A DNA stretch of 64,000 nucleotides from Achatina immaculata (taxonomy: Eukaryota > Mollusca > Gastropoda > Stylommatophora > Achatinidae), in assembly GCA_009760885.1 (NCBI GenBank), contig CM019701.1:38557515-38621514 (forward strand), read 5' to 3'. Below are positions 45,290-57,064 of this stretch, piece after piece (positions within the stretch are counted from its first letter, which is position 1; the number at the start of each line of letters is the position of its first letter). The notes under the pieces were generated by a model. That model was not told the DNA's origin. It did no database searches and saw nothing but the letters and a program-made list of their open reading frames with translations. Both the position numbers and the translations under genes were made by a program.

Positions 45290-46960
45290 TTGTGATGTTT
45301 CGGCGTGAGCCTTAATCATACAAAAACATACAGGACGAAGAAATAGAGAGAGGAGATAAAGTATAAATTGACATGAATGTTATTAAAAAAATTAATTAAA
45401 ATAAATTAATAATGAATAGGGTACTTAGCTGTAACTGTAAGAAGATGTGGTAAAGCAGAATCACGGCGCCATTGAAACAGAGTTCTCCTTACAAGGAGAC
45501 TACTGGTTTGATTGATTCTTCTTGTGGAGTACAGTTTCAACTTATATAAGTTTCTTCTTGTTGCTGGTGTTCTAAACATCACCTAATTTTCTGTATTATA
45601 CACTAAGAAAATACAACAAGACACCCAGGCTTTCAACTCCACAAAAGATAGTACAATACAACAACTTGAACATAACTTGGCAGTCTTCCGACCAAAACAA
45701 ACTGGTCAACAATGAAAATTTCCACAAAGCCGATTTGGTGTAGTTTATCATCAGACACACACATTTATTACAGAAATTCACAGCAACAAATGCCCGGCGT
45801 GAAATATCTACGCCACATGGGCAAGGAAAACCTTACAATGATTTATTCATACAAAAAACCATACTTACAGGCTTACCAAGGACTGCAGCCACACAGAAAA
45901 AACAAACTAAACTAATTCTGACAACAAGACTCGCTCTACCCCATTCTCGTTCGCCCAACACGTCCATCCAGTTCAACGATCACACAAAAAACTGCCTAAC
46001 GACCGGCTTTTTCACACGGACCTTTTTAACGACTTCTTTGCACACGTACCTTCCTAATGACGTAGTCTACGCAACACAATTATTAGCAATACACAAAAAC
46101 TCTCTGAACAGAATGGCTATTCTGTTACAGAAGCTTGTACGACGCTGTGTGTCAGAAATGAGCATGGTAGGGCGTAGACTGTTTAAATGGAGACCTGTTA
46201 TGTGTAAGTCGGTGGGTCCTAACTGGGAGTGATGTATGGGAAATCGTGGAGGGGATAGAGAGTGGTACAATGTTAACCGAGCCAGGAGAAGGTGAATTAG
46301 ATGATTATAGTTAAAGGTGAGGGGTTGTAATGCGATGATGTGAGGAGGTTCTGAACTATGTATAACAAGTGAGAAGGGAGTGGAGCTAAGTGGAGAGGGG
46401 TTATAATTGTTGAAGAGGAGAATGTTAGGTGTATCTGAATAGCGAGTTTAACCCGTGTGGTTCCAGCGTCCCATAATCCTGAATGTAGCGGTTCTCAAGC
46501 GCTAGGCAGCTTGTGTCATTTGCCCGACATTGTTTGATGACTGTTACCAGAAAATCAGATTTGTCTCTGTGGTTGCGGCCATTGAAATAGTTTGAGACTG
46601 GTTTCAAAACATGCTGGGCGATGTCGTACAGATGTTTTTGTATGTGGTCCTTTAATCCGAGGCCAGTCTCACCAATATACGTTATCCTGCATCTTTTGCA
46701 AACGATGACATATATCACATTACGGGACTCGCACATGAATCCCTAATAAAGAGTGAGGATCGTTTTGGAAAGGTGATCGTTTTCGTTTCCCAGACTACCG
46801 GGCAGGTAACGCAGCGGGAGCGGTTACATTTTCTGGTACCAATATATGTAAGGCTCCGCTTCAGGTGGCTGTGGACGAGGATGTCCTTAAGGTTTGGCTC
46901 ACGTTTGCCAACAGGGGTGGATCAGAGAAAATGTCGCGAGTGTCATGAATGAAAGTTCGA
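45290..46960 (-). mobile_element. Penelope-like element, diverged copy
   Basis: Minus strand. The frame 46736-46425 encodes a GIY-YIG domain (NVIYVIVCKRC, ITYIGETGLGLKDH, H-x-x-x-GRNHRDKSD). Just upstream, up to about 46960, come PNLKDILVHSHLKRS and RKCNRSRCVTCPVV, matching the linker and cysteine cluster of the element at 26211-27458. The 3' region reaches at least 45298-45311, where GGCTCACGCCGAAA recurs on the minus strand. The protein is clearly diverged from the 26-kb copy, so a different subfamily. Confidence 0.75.
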
Positions 46961-47450
46961 CAACTCATAATAGAGTTGAACATTTGGTTGGTTAGATTCA
47001 TTCCCTTTGAACTTATTTTGCATATGGGATTCGTGGGCCACAGATAATTAAAGAGAAAGAAAAGTCGCTACACAAACATTAGATTTTTCAGACAGTTGAA
47101 GTTGTGAGCTCAGACAGGATAGGTTAGATTAGCCCGTTTGTGAGAGAATGTAGTTTTTTAGTACTGTGTTAGATAGTAGAATAGAAATGTAGCTAGAAGA
47201 TCCGTTGGCGACGAAGTCTGAGGACATCAGTGGTCGCCAGGAATTTATTCTATGCTGTTTTGACTTGGAATTACCTCCTGTCATGTGTTCTTGGATTTGT
47301 TTTGCCCTTGTCTTAACCGTCACATCATGCACCGACATCATCATCTAGTGCACCACTAATAAAGCATTATAACTTTATATCACTACTACTATGTGCCACT
47401 GAGAAAATGACCGTTCCTGTGATGTAAGTCTGCGAAGCAGATAGTTAAAG
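46945..47450 (-). repeat. dispersed repeat family X, copy 3
   Basis: An inverted copy of 19030-19575. It lies directly against the truncated Penelope-like element. No coding frame. Confidence 0.6.
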
Positions 47451-47471
47451 AGACGGAGGAAAGAGATTGAG

Positions 47472-47625
47472 CTCGACTGTAAGTGAAATAGTATAATCTC
47501 GATTGTAAGTGAAAGAGTACAGTCTCGACTATAAGTGAAAGAGTACAATCTCGACTGTAACTGAAAGATTACAATCACGACTGTAAGTGAAAGAGTACAA
47601 TCTCGACTGTAAGTGAAGTAAAGTT
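47472..47625. repeat. 26-bp minisatellite
   Basis: About six copies of a 26-bp unit containing CTCGACTGTAAGTGAAAGAG, at 26-bp spacing (47472, 47498 and on). Degenerate inverted units flank repeat X at 18985-19030 as well, so the array seems to belong to that repeat family. Confidence 0.85.
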
Positions 47626-47779
47626 AGTAAACTAGTAACAGAAGTGAAGATCATTTATCTTGAGAAGCAAAAGTAGTATCCTATGCGTGAACATAACGCT
47701 CTATTAATATAACATGTTGTAGCTAGTACAGCAGAAAATAAATGTAGAGCAAGGAAAATACATACATATTAAATCAAAG

Positions 47780-49744
47780 TGACAGTTATATGAGAGAATT
47801 CGGCAAAAGGTAAATTCTATTTTATCTGTCTTTTTGATGTTTAGAGTAAGCATTTTCTGTTCATTTTCTTTAGCAACGTAATACAAGAGATTTTGCAGGT
47901 CTTGTTGGTTCTCACCTATCGGTACAGTGTCGTCAGCATACCGAAGGTTGTTATTAATGTATTATCCGACTTTTATACCTGGTTCCGTAATGATCGTTCT
48001 TAGAATATTCTCGCTCTACAGAAAAAAAAAGGTATGGAGAAGGTACACGTCCCTGTCGCACCATTTGTTTTATTGGTTGATATTTTCCAGTTCATTTTCA
48101 ACCCGAATCGCTGTTTCTTGCTGCTACTATAAATGTTTTAGAATTCAAAGGTCTTTGCTATGTTTATGTCTTAAAACATTTTAATAATCTCATCATGTTT
48201 CACTTTGTCGAATGCCTTGACGTAATCAATGAAGCATAAGTAGGGATCTTTCTGCACTTACGAAACTCTTTCTGTTAGCGTTCGCAAGGCAAAAATGGCA
48301 TTGTGTGTTCCCTTTCCTTCAACAGATCAGATCTGTGCATCTACTATTTCCATTTTCATCTTTTGCCTTGTTCTTCTCATAATAATTCTCAGAAGCAGCT
48401 TCGTTACGTGACATGAGAGGCTGATAATCCAGTTTTCCTCACATTTCTTTGCACCTGGTTTCTTTGGTAGTGCTATAAACGTGGATTTAATCAGGTCACT
48501 GGGCATATAACCACCAGTGTAAATGTCATTCATTAACTTAGTTATTATTTTTATTCCTGTCTCCTCTATCGCCTCTATTTTTTCTCTTGTTGTATTATAA
48601 AGTCCAGTCGCTTTTCTTTTCTTTATGTGTTTGATGGCATATATGATTTCATCTTCAGTATTGGTAGCACATCATAACTTTCAACATCTGGTGTTAATTT
48701 TGGTCTTTCTCCTCCGTATAGCTCACCAATGTATTTTTCCCACCTTTCCACAATGTCTTCTTTTCCCATTAACATTTTACCTTATTTTGATTTCAGGCAT
48801 CCTGTGGTATATTTTATCTCCGTGCTTGTGAGTTCACTAATTCATTTGTGCATGTTTTTGCTGCCTTTAATATGTGAGTCCTCTATTTGTCTGCACTGTT
48901 CATTTAACCACACTTCCTTTGCTTCTCTGCATTTCATTCATTCATTCCTTTGCATGTCCCTTGCGGAACTTTGCCTCCCAAACAGCACTCCTGTAGGCCT
49001 CTCGGTTGTGAGCAAGATGGCCTGCTGCTGCTGCATCCATTTCCAGATCATCAACGATGTCTTGCAGCCATCTTCGTTTCGGTCTTCCTCTTTTTCTTTT
49101 TCCCATTATGTATCCTTCCAATACGGTCTTCTCTAAATTATCATGACGTTTAATGTGGCCAAAATATTTAAGTTTTCTCTCTTTAATCCTCTTTACTAGC
49201 CAGCCTTCTTCAATATTAAGCTTTTGTAGTATAGATATATTTGTTCTTTTTTGTGTCCACGATATTTGGAGAACTCTTCTATAGCATTTACATTCAAAGG
49301 CATTTGCGTCTTATTTATTTATTTATCCTGCTATATATTTTTTTGGATGTTTTTACTCCTCCTTCTCTTGTCCATCAGTCCTAAGATGTCGTCTGTCATC
49401 CATTTATTCTTCGGGGCTTCTTTTTCGGCTGTATTATCTCCTTAGCAGTTTGATGGATAGAATCTATTAGCATTGCCCATTGTTCATCTATACTGTTTAT
49501 ATTTGCTATTGCATTGTATCTATTTGTTATAATAATTCTGTATTGTTCTCGCAGTTCTTGATCATTTTTAACGAGCTCTGCATTCAGTTTAATGTTTATC
49601 ACTTTTCTCCTTGTTTTCTTTAGCTTTATTCTAATTTTTCCACAGAGTGGATCTTGGTCACTATTGTAGTCAGCTCCTGGCATGGTTTTTGTTGTCAGTA
49701 ATGCATTCTGGAGTCATCTGTTGATCAACATGTAGTCTGTCTGA
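47780..49744 (-). mobile_element. LINE family B' (diverged), interrupted
   Basis: Minus strand. Linker after the endonuclease at 49683-49396 (DPLCGKIRIKLKKTRRKV, NSIDEQWAMLIDSIHQTAKE). RT N-terminal part at 48533-48327 (YMPSDLIKSTFIALPKKPGA) and the region past the catalytic box near 47886-47790. It aligns with the full B copy but is clearly diverged. A family C fragment (48936-49308) sits inside it, and the plus-strand LINE D begins exactly where its endonuclease would continue. Confidence 0.75.
48936..49308 (-). mobile_element. LINE family C fragment nested in B'
   Basis: Minus strand, with a CATTCATTCATT tail at 48936-48950 (ATGA-type on the sense strand). B' sequence resumes on either side (the TCTTATTTATTTATTTAT stretch at 49309 matches B at about 58885). 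Confidence 0.75.
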
Positions 49745-52700
49745 TTAGAAGTCTTTTATGTCTGGGCTGCCCCTGTGTGGTATCCGGGATCTGCAAAGAA
49801 TAGGACCACTGTACCCTACCACGCATGATCGTAAAAGGCGACTAAGGAGGGTTCGGCATAAGGCCAGCAACCCTATCTGGTAAAAAAAAACCATCACACT
49901 GCTACAGAAACAGAAGCAAGGGAAAAAAACCAATGCAGGTGGAAGGAGAAATGCTTATCAAGAAACTGAGCCCATGAAGGTTGTGGATGAAAGCCAGCCA
50001 CTGGAAGTCCCCAACCCGACTGCAGACCTAAACACAAGATGCAAATAGGCAGCTGGAATGTAAGAACACATAATCAGACTGGAAAGCTAGCACAAACCAT
50101 CAAGGAAATGCACAGATACAAACTAGACATACTAGGAATACATGAAGCAAGATGGACAGGACAAGACAGAAAGAAATTAACAACACAGCACACAGAAGAT
50201 ACAATAATATGGTCAGGTAAAGAAGATCTTCATAAAGGAGGAGTAGCATTGATTATAACAAAAGAAGCATCAAGAGCACTGCTGAAAGGAACCCCTATAA
50301 ATGAGAGATTATTATATGCACTCTTCAACTCAAGATTCACGAAGCTTTCTATTATAGTTTGTTATGCACCAACAGAAGCAGCTGAAGATGAATTAAAAGA
50401 AGATTTTTACAACAGCCTCCAAGACACAGGAGAAGCAGTACTCAAGCATGATATGCTATTCATCTTGGACGACTTTAATGCAAAAATAGGTGAAGGAAAT
50501 GAAGATAGAAGAAGAATCATGGGAAGAGAAGGAATCGGTGAAAAAATGGAGAAAGACTGTGCACTTTCTGTGAAGAAAACATGATGACCATCGGAGGGAC
50601 AATTTTCCAACACAAAAACATCCATAAAGTGACTTGGAGGTCCCCAGATAAAACCACAGTAAACCAAATCGATCACATACTAATAAACAACAAATGGAAA
50701 CGGTCACTACAAGATGTGCGAGCAAGGAAATGAGCAGATGTAGGAAGTGATCACAACCTTCTGGTAGCAAAAATTAAACTAAAATTAAAGAAAGCCAAAA
50801 TCGGAGAACACAGAAAGATACTTCTCGATACAAGAAAACTGAAAGACCAGCAAATAAGAAATGAATTCTCAATAGTACTTAAGAACCGCTTCAGTGTCCT
50901 ACAAGACGAAGCAGAAATGTCCATACTAGAGTTCAATAAAACACTACAGGAAACAACAAAAGAGGTGCTGGAATATCGGAAAAGGAGAAAAGATGAATGG
51001 ATAAGCAAGACCACATGGTAATAGAGCAAAGTAAAGCAATCAAGAAAACAATTACTGAACACCAACTCAAAAAGGCTTAAAGAACAAGTTTTAAGTAATT
51101 ATGCACAAAAAGACAAGGAAGTGAAGGAATCATGCAGTCAAGACAAAGGTCAATACTATGATAACTTAGCAGAAGCAGCAGAGAAAGCAGCATATGTAAA
51201 TGACATGAAAACCATACCAAAAAATCACAATGCAGATGACAGGTAACTTCAGCACATGATGTGAGAGTGCAGTAGGGACACATAAGGGACAACTGGTCAG
51301 TGGAGAAAGAGAAAAAATTGAAAGATGGAAGGAATACTTTAACACCCTACTAAACAGAACACAAGCAGCACAAGCAATAGATATACCTGAAGCAAAAGCG
51401 GAACTAAACATCAATACAGGACCAATAACAATAAATGAAGTAAAAGAGGCGATAAAGAAGCTAAAATCAGACAGGGCACCAGGTGAAGATGAAGTGACTG
51501 CTGAGATGTTGAAAGCAGAAGAAACAGAAACACCAAAACAACTTTGCCGGATATTACAACAAATTTGGGATTTAGAAAAAGCCCCAGAGGAGTGGAAAAC
51601 TGCCCTTATAGTAAAATTACCAAAGAAGGGTGACCTCAGAGATTGTGGGAACTGGAGAGGCATTACCCTACTGCCACTCACCAGTAAAGTATTTTGCAGA
51701 ATAATCATCAACAGAATTGTACCAGCACTTGAGGGAAAACTTCAGAAAGAGCAGGCAGGATTTAGGATAGGAAAATCATGCATAGACCACATATTTGTAC
51801 TTAGACAAATATTAGAACAGGCAAATGAGTGGCATAGCACAACATATGCATTGTTTATAGATTTTGAGAAAGCCTTTGACAGTGTCAACAGAGATTCACT
51901 GTGAAAAATCCTAAGATGGCATGGCCTCCCCTATAAGATAGTGAATGTAATCAAAGCTCTATATGAGGGTTTTCAGTGCAAAGTGATATGTGGAGAACAT
52001 ACTTCCAGCAGCTTTAGGGTACAAATAAGAATGAAGCAGATATGTATACTATCACCAACATTATTTATCTTGGCAGTAGACTGGTTAATGAAGGAGGCAA
52101 CATCAGACAAACGCAGAGGATTACAATGGACCCTTGACACAGTGCTGGAGGACCTTGACTTTGCGGACGACATTTGTCTATTATCAAGCAGTCACAAAGA
52201 TATGCAAGATAAAATAAACAAGCTAACTCAGAATGCAAACAACATAGGACTAAAGATCAACGTAGGAAAGACAAAGTTAATGAAGCAAAATGTGAACAAC
52301 AGAAATGTACTCAGTAGATAATAAGTTAATGGAGGAGGTCAACGAATCTGTATACCTTGGCAGCAGAGTAGTAGAAAATGGAGACAGCACAGAGGACATC
52401 AACAGCAGACTTACCAGAGAAAACCAGGCTTTTGCAGTGCTATAGACTATATGGAAATTAAAAAAACTAAGCATAAATACGAAAATCAGGATATTTAAGA
52501 ACAATGTTCTAAGTGTACTACTCTATGGAAGTGAATGTTGGAAAATCACCAAAACAATAGAAAACAAGTTGAATTCTTTCCAGACTAAATGTTTACGAAT
52601 AATTAGAAAAAAATATTTTGGCCAAACACCATACGAAATAAGATCTTGTTGGCAGAACTTCAGCTGAGGCCACTGATAGCAATTATTGAGAATAGACGCT

Positions 52701-52936
52701 GGCGATGGTTGGGGCATGTGCTCCGAATGACTGACAACTCACTACCAAAAATAGAACTAAGATGGACACCACAGGGGAACAGAAGTAAGGGTAGACCAAA
52801 AGAGACATGGAGAAGAGCAACAGAAAGGATGTTGAGCAATAGAGGGCTCAACTGGGCAAGAGCAGAAAAAAGGCGAAGGACAGGCATTTGTGGAAAACCT
52901 TGCGGAAGCCCCATGTGCCCTAGGCACTTAAGGTTC

Positions 52937-52996
<60 letters not shown>

Positions 52997-53001
52997 TAAA
53001 C
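49745..53001 (+). mobile_element. LINE family D, near full length (endonuclease plus RT)
   Basis: A plus-strand non-LTR element of about 3.25 kb. The leader at 49752-50038 holds GATCGTAAAAGGCGACTAAG. The APE endonuclease is at 50039-50584 (MQIGSWNVRTHNQTGKL, ILGIHEARWTGQ, GGVALIITK, VCYAPTEA, and FILDDFNAKIG with D for the usual G). After a frame shift, NQIDHILIN and DVGSDHNLLVAKIKL complete the nuclease. RT lies at 51494-52321 (PKQLCRILQQIW, WRGITLLPLTSKVF, EQAGFRIGKSCIDHIF, FIDFEKAFDSVNRDSL, FADDICLLSSS). One TGA replaces a Trp codon at 51902. The usual GVRQGC is changed to RMKQIC, and frame shifts occur near 50580, 51240 and 52320. The C-terminus at 52646-52930 has WRWLGHVLRM and GRPKETWRRA. 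It ends in (AT)n. It resembles elements often annotated as craniofacial development protein 2-like. Confidence 0.85.
52939..52992. repeat. (AT)n microsatellite at LINE 3' end
   Basis: A pure AT run directly after the LINE D C-terminus, probably its tail or an expansion of it. Confidence 0.9.
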
Positions 53002-53029
53002 TTAGAAGAGAGTTTTGACGAAGGTTAAT

Positions 53030-53660
53030 GTTAACTGTTCTGGAACTTACAGAGCATGATTTCCTGTACATTTTCTCTCATGGCTGAATCAGCCAGTGTT
53101 GGATTTGCTTAATTGCCAGCAAGTAATACCTTTACCAGAAGGTCCTGTTTCCTTGAACTTTCCTCTTTTGTCTTAAGTTTTTTTACTTTTATATTCCACT
53201 CGTATGATACTATATCTTTATGCAGAGCTTGTCTTCACTTGACCTGATTTTCTTCAGTTCTTCCCAGATCTTATCCATGACAGAAAAATCTCACATCTGG
53301 AACTCACAGAGATCTTTATTTCTCAGTTTTGGATACCTTATGGCTTTCTGCCTCCACAAATTTTTCATTTTTGTAGCAAGCCCTAACCATATCAGTCTTC
53401 TGATGAGTGATGCTTCTGAACTCCAGAGCTGGTGAATTTCTCTTATCATGCCGTATTTAATATTCTGTTTTTTTTATTGCAGGGAAAATGGAAACTTATT
53501 TTCCATGTTTTGAATTGAGATTTCAGATCCATATAAAAGAGTGCTAAGCATACAGTCTGATAAATCAAAACTTGTCTTTAGTGTTAATCTCCTGTTTCCC
53601 CATTCCATTGTAGCAAGTAGTTATGTTAGTGGACATTTTGACTAGCCACTCTGGGTTTAA
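53030..53660 (-). mobile_element. LINE fragment, other family
   Basis: Minus-strand translation gives NRRLTLKTSFDLSDCML, STLLYGSE and EIHQLWSSEASLIRRLIWLG with stops. This is the post-catalytic RT region (L-L-Y-G-S-E) and a W-S-S-E linker. It does not match families A to D closely. Confidence 0.5.
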
Positions 53661-53786
53661 TGTAGACATTTTAGTTTTTACTTTTGTTTAAAAAAACGAA
53701 TCCTATAATAAGACTTTTTTCATTACAAATTCGGGGATTTAAAAAATATTCAGTGTATCCTGGAAAGGCACCTTTATTACCCATTA

Positions 53787-55640
53787 ATGTTAATTATGAA
53801 CTTTACATGTAAAGAACTTGAAAATAAAGTAAAAAGTTCAGCTAGAAGAAAAAAAAGAGAATACATGGACAATATGGTGAAAGAAGCAGAGAAGGCAGAG
53901 GAAACGGGAGATAGCAAAAACTCTATACAACATATAAAAGAGGCTAACTGGTACTACTGCATCCAAAGAAAGACCAATCCTTAGCAAAACTGTCACCCTA
54001 TTAAAATCAAGTAAATAACAAAAGCAAAGATGGACCGAATACTTCCAAGAAATATTTAATCGACCACACCCAAAAGAATTGATAAACCTTGAAATCGACT
54101 TACCAATCACACAACTAAATACGATCAACCTAGATGAAATTACATTGCATGAAACTGAAACAGCAGTGAACCTAATGGCTAATAACAAAGTTGCAGGTGA
54201 AGATGAAATAATAGCCGAAATGTTAAAACCAAGCTATTAACTGTGACAACATGAACCAGCTACAGAGAATGTTTAATACAATTTGGAAAGAAGGAAAGGT
54301 CCCTTCTAAATGGAGAAAAGGAATCATTGTTCAAATAAAGCTCCCCATTCCCCCCTCCTCGTAAAAATGGCAACCTTAGTGACTGCAATATCTGGAGTGG
54401 AGTAACCTTACTATCAGTTGTGTCAAAGGTATTTTGCAAAGTCATTCTGAATAGAATTAAAGATATAGTGGATACTGCAATAGAGACGAACAAGCAGGAT
54501 TTCGAAAAGGGTGGAACTGTCTCGACCAGATCTTTACTTTAAGAATATTACTTGAAGAACATATCGAAAAGCAAAAACAATTAATCCTGAAATTTACAGA
54601 CTTTAAAAAGGCATTTGATATCATACACAGAGATTCATTGTGGAGAGTTTTAAACTATACGGAATACCATCTAAAATTGTCAGCATCATTAAAGGTCTAG
54701 ACAACGAATGCCTTATGAAGTCAACACAGAAGAAAGAATGAGTGAATGGTTCCAGATTGAAATAGCGTGAAAGAAGGATGTATATTATCTCCCTTGCTTT
54801 TTGGAAATGCCAATTGACTTAATAATGAAACAAAATGTTGAGCAGATAAAACGGGCATTGATTGGGTATTGTGAATTCGATGCAAGAAAAAACAAATACT
54901 TCTTTTCACTGGCTAGCAAAATAGCAGTTGAAACTAACAAGGAAAAAAGCAAAAATAATGAAACTTCCCATTAATCAAGAAGGAAAAAATATACGTAGAA
55001 GGAACAGCTGTTGAAGAAGTACACCAATTTGCATACCTCGACAACTACATAGACCAGGATGGTGATACCAGAAAGGAAGTTAGAATTAGAACTGCAAGAG
55101 CAGCATTGACTTTCAACAGTCTTAGAACATATGGCACTCAAAAGTTATAATCACAAAAACCAAGTTATGCTTATTCAATTCATATGTAATATCCATCCTC
55201 ATTTATGCATGCGAAAGCTGAAAAACAACTAAAGAAACAGACAACAAATTAGACTCTTTTGAAAACAAATGCCTAAGAAAAATAATCGGTATAAAGTAGA
55301 ACGAATTCAAGAACAACGCAGAGATAAGGCAGATGAGCGAACAACAACCTGTCTCATGGTTGATCAGAAAAAGAAGATGGACATATGTCGGTTACGTGAT
55401 GAGAAGAAACAATCAGAGAATCCCAAAAACAAGCTATCAAGTGGAACACAACAGAACAAATAAAAAGAAGTCGACCATGTGAAACTCTAAAGAGAACAGT
55501 GTTAAGAGAGGCCAAAAGTAGCAGGCAGAACTTCCATTTATGAGGTTGAAAAGCTCGCCAAAAAGCAGGAAAACAGCGAACTATCTTGCGAGCCCTGTGT
55601 GACGTGTAACAGCTCGGGAAGGATGTAAGATGTAAGAAGA
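53787..55640 (+). mobile_element. LINE family A, longer but gapped copy
   Basis: Plus strand. It begins with the segment before RT at 53787-53980 (KELENKVKSSARRKKREYMD), then RT pieces (WKEGKVPSKWRKGIIVQIK, SVVSKVFCKVILNRI, FKKAFDIIHRDSLWRV, GCILSPLLFG). It skips the FADD catalytic box by a deletion near 54870, then resumes with FAYLDNYIDQDGDTRKEV, RSRPCETLKRTVLREAK and ILRALCDV at 55600. The tail is GATGTAAGATGTAAGAAG. Many stops. Together with the copies at 2741-3750 and 61630-62160 it outlines the family. The interval 55641-56223 is plain intron. Confidence 0.8.
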
Positions 55641-56223
55641 TAGGTAAAGCATTTCATGCAGCACGTGTTCTACTACAACTTATAAATATTACCAGTATTT
55701 TTTCATGTTCGTGGAAAGTTTTCATGCTGTATGAATGAAAAAGGAAACTCTCCTTGAGAGATAGTTAAGAAAAGGAAACATGAAAAATGAAATGTTAGTT
55801 AAATTGGAAAATTGAAAGTTGAGATAAAAAATCAAGGTCAAAGTAGTCTGCAAGATCTTCTGATTGAAAATCTGAAGATGGCCTCTGCCAGGAACGCTAA
55901 CCACAGTGTTAGCAATTAATAGAACATGATCACTAAAGTGAAGGAAAACAGGAAAATTTAATCCTTGTTTAAGATATGAGGATGTGCCAGATTTCATTAT
56001 TCTTTCTGGCTTATTTTAAAGCTACACAATTCTGTCAAATTTAAGGTTAAAAGTAACAATGAAACAATTTTGAAAGGAAAAACACGTAAGTGACCATTTT
56101 ATATTTTGAAAATATATAATAATTTTATTTTAATCTTAATACGATCTTAATACGGTTTTTGTTGTTAACATCTGCCATTGGTTTGATGTCTAAAACAAGA
56201 TTGTTTTATGTTTTTATTTTCAG

Positions 56224-56442
56224 GCCTTCAAGAACGTCTTCAAGGGTTTATCCTGACTGCGGCAGTTTCTGCCACAAAGAATATCACATACCAAGACAAA
56301 GAAGATACGCCTCAGAAAGTTTACACGGTGGTGACAGCTGCAACACAAGGCACACCAATATCAGATGTGATCATTCAGGCAACATATCTCACACAGAGTT
56401 ATGGCTACATTCTGACACTGTGTGAGGTGGAAATATACGGAG
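56224..56442 (+). CDS. exon 6: F-type lectin domain, second half
   Basis: Acceptor TTTATTTTCAG ends at 56223, donor GTATGCA starts at 56443; phase 1 at both ends. The 73 codons start GLQERLQGFILTAAVS, which supplies the last Arg of the R-V-D-x4-R sugar motif begun in exon 5, and end YGYILTLCEVEIYGG, the standard closing strand of F-type lectin domains. Between them, NITYQDKEDTPQKVYTVV is less conserved. The Cys-Cys pair found next to R-x-D in some fish fucolectins is replaced by Gly-Leu. The donor shows that the protein continues, but no further exon is recognisable before 64000. Confidence 0.9.
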
Positions 56443-56479
56443 GTATGCAATTTTTATTGTTTTTATTTTTTTAAACAAA

Positions 56480-56778
56480 TATATCCTACTACAAGAACTT
56501 AATATTCAAGAAGGCTGGCTAGTAAAGAGGATTAAACAGAGAAAACTTAAATATTTTAGTCACTTTAAACGTCATGAGAATTTAGAGAAGACCATCTTGA
56601 AATGGTACATAATGGGAAAAAGAAAGAGAGGAAGACCAAGGCGAAAATGGCCGCAAGACATCGTTGATGATCTGCAAATGGATGCATCAGCAGCAGGGTG
56701 TCTTGCTTACAACAGAGAGGCCTACAGGAGTGCTATTAGGGACGCAAAGTTCTGCAATGGACATGCAATTGACTGATG
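56480..56778 (+). mobile_element. LINE family C 3' end, open frame
   Basis: An unbroken frame of about 95 codons without a start codon: LLQELNIQEGWLVKRIKQRK, KYFSHFKRHENLEKTIL, GKRKRGRPRRKWPQDIVDD and YNREAYRSAIRDAKFCNGH. It is the best-preserved C-terminus of family C in the window and serves as a key to the other fragments. It sits just after exon 6 and must not be read as an exon of the host gene. From 56779 to 57064 I see nothing else. Confidence 0.75.
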
Positions 56779-57064
56779 CAATTTTTAGTGAAATACTGAC
56801 ACACAACATTAAACAATATGTACCTTAAATCCAGTGAATACAAGAAACTTAACAAATTTATGTATTACAGCAGCTGACAGCCTTTTAGCTGTAGTGAGCT
56901 ACACCTTCGAAGTCTAGTCAGGTCGGAGGCTGCAGCTTAGCAATATTGTAGGGAAGCAGATGTGGGTAGTTTGAACTATCTCAGAGGTGATACAGAAAAG
57001 ACCTTTTGCATTTCTGTATATTTGAACTGACTATCGTATTAGAAAGAAGTGCAGTATTGCAGTC

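Larger units (their letters stand above)
21100..56442 (+). other. gene model: EGF plus F-type-lectin receptor (5' part, six exons)
   Basis: Joining the six exons below gives one continuous frame of 1,015 coding bases (338 codons plus one base). All five introns are phase 1 with GT..AG borders; they are about 1.9, 1.6, 3.3, 14.7 and 12.7 kb long. Domain order is signal peptide, eight-cysteine EGF module, divergent galactose-binding-like domain, F-type lectin domain. Many molluscan secreted or membrane recognition proteins (MEGF-like and scavenger-receptor-like, some with kinase or phosphatase tails) begin this way. What follows here is unknown, since no stop codon or later exon is visible before 64000. 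I see no clear promoter; about 400 bp upstream is AT-rich. The function, lectin-type recognition at the cell surface or in secretion, is inference from the domains. Confidence 0.8.

Noticed and set aside
56480..56778. Seventh exon of the lectin-receptor gene
   Set aside because: The open frame translates into the basic C-terminus of LINE family C and matches other fragments at 11226, 48936 and 62165.
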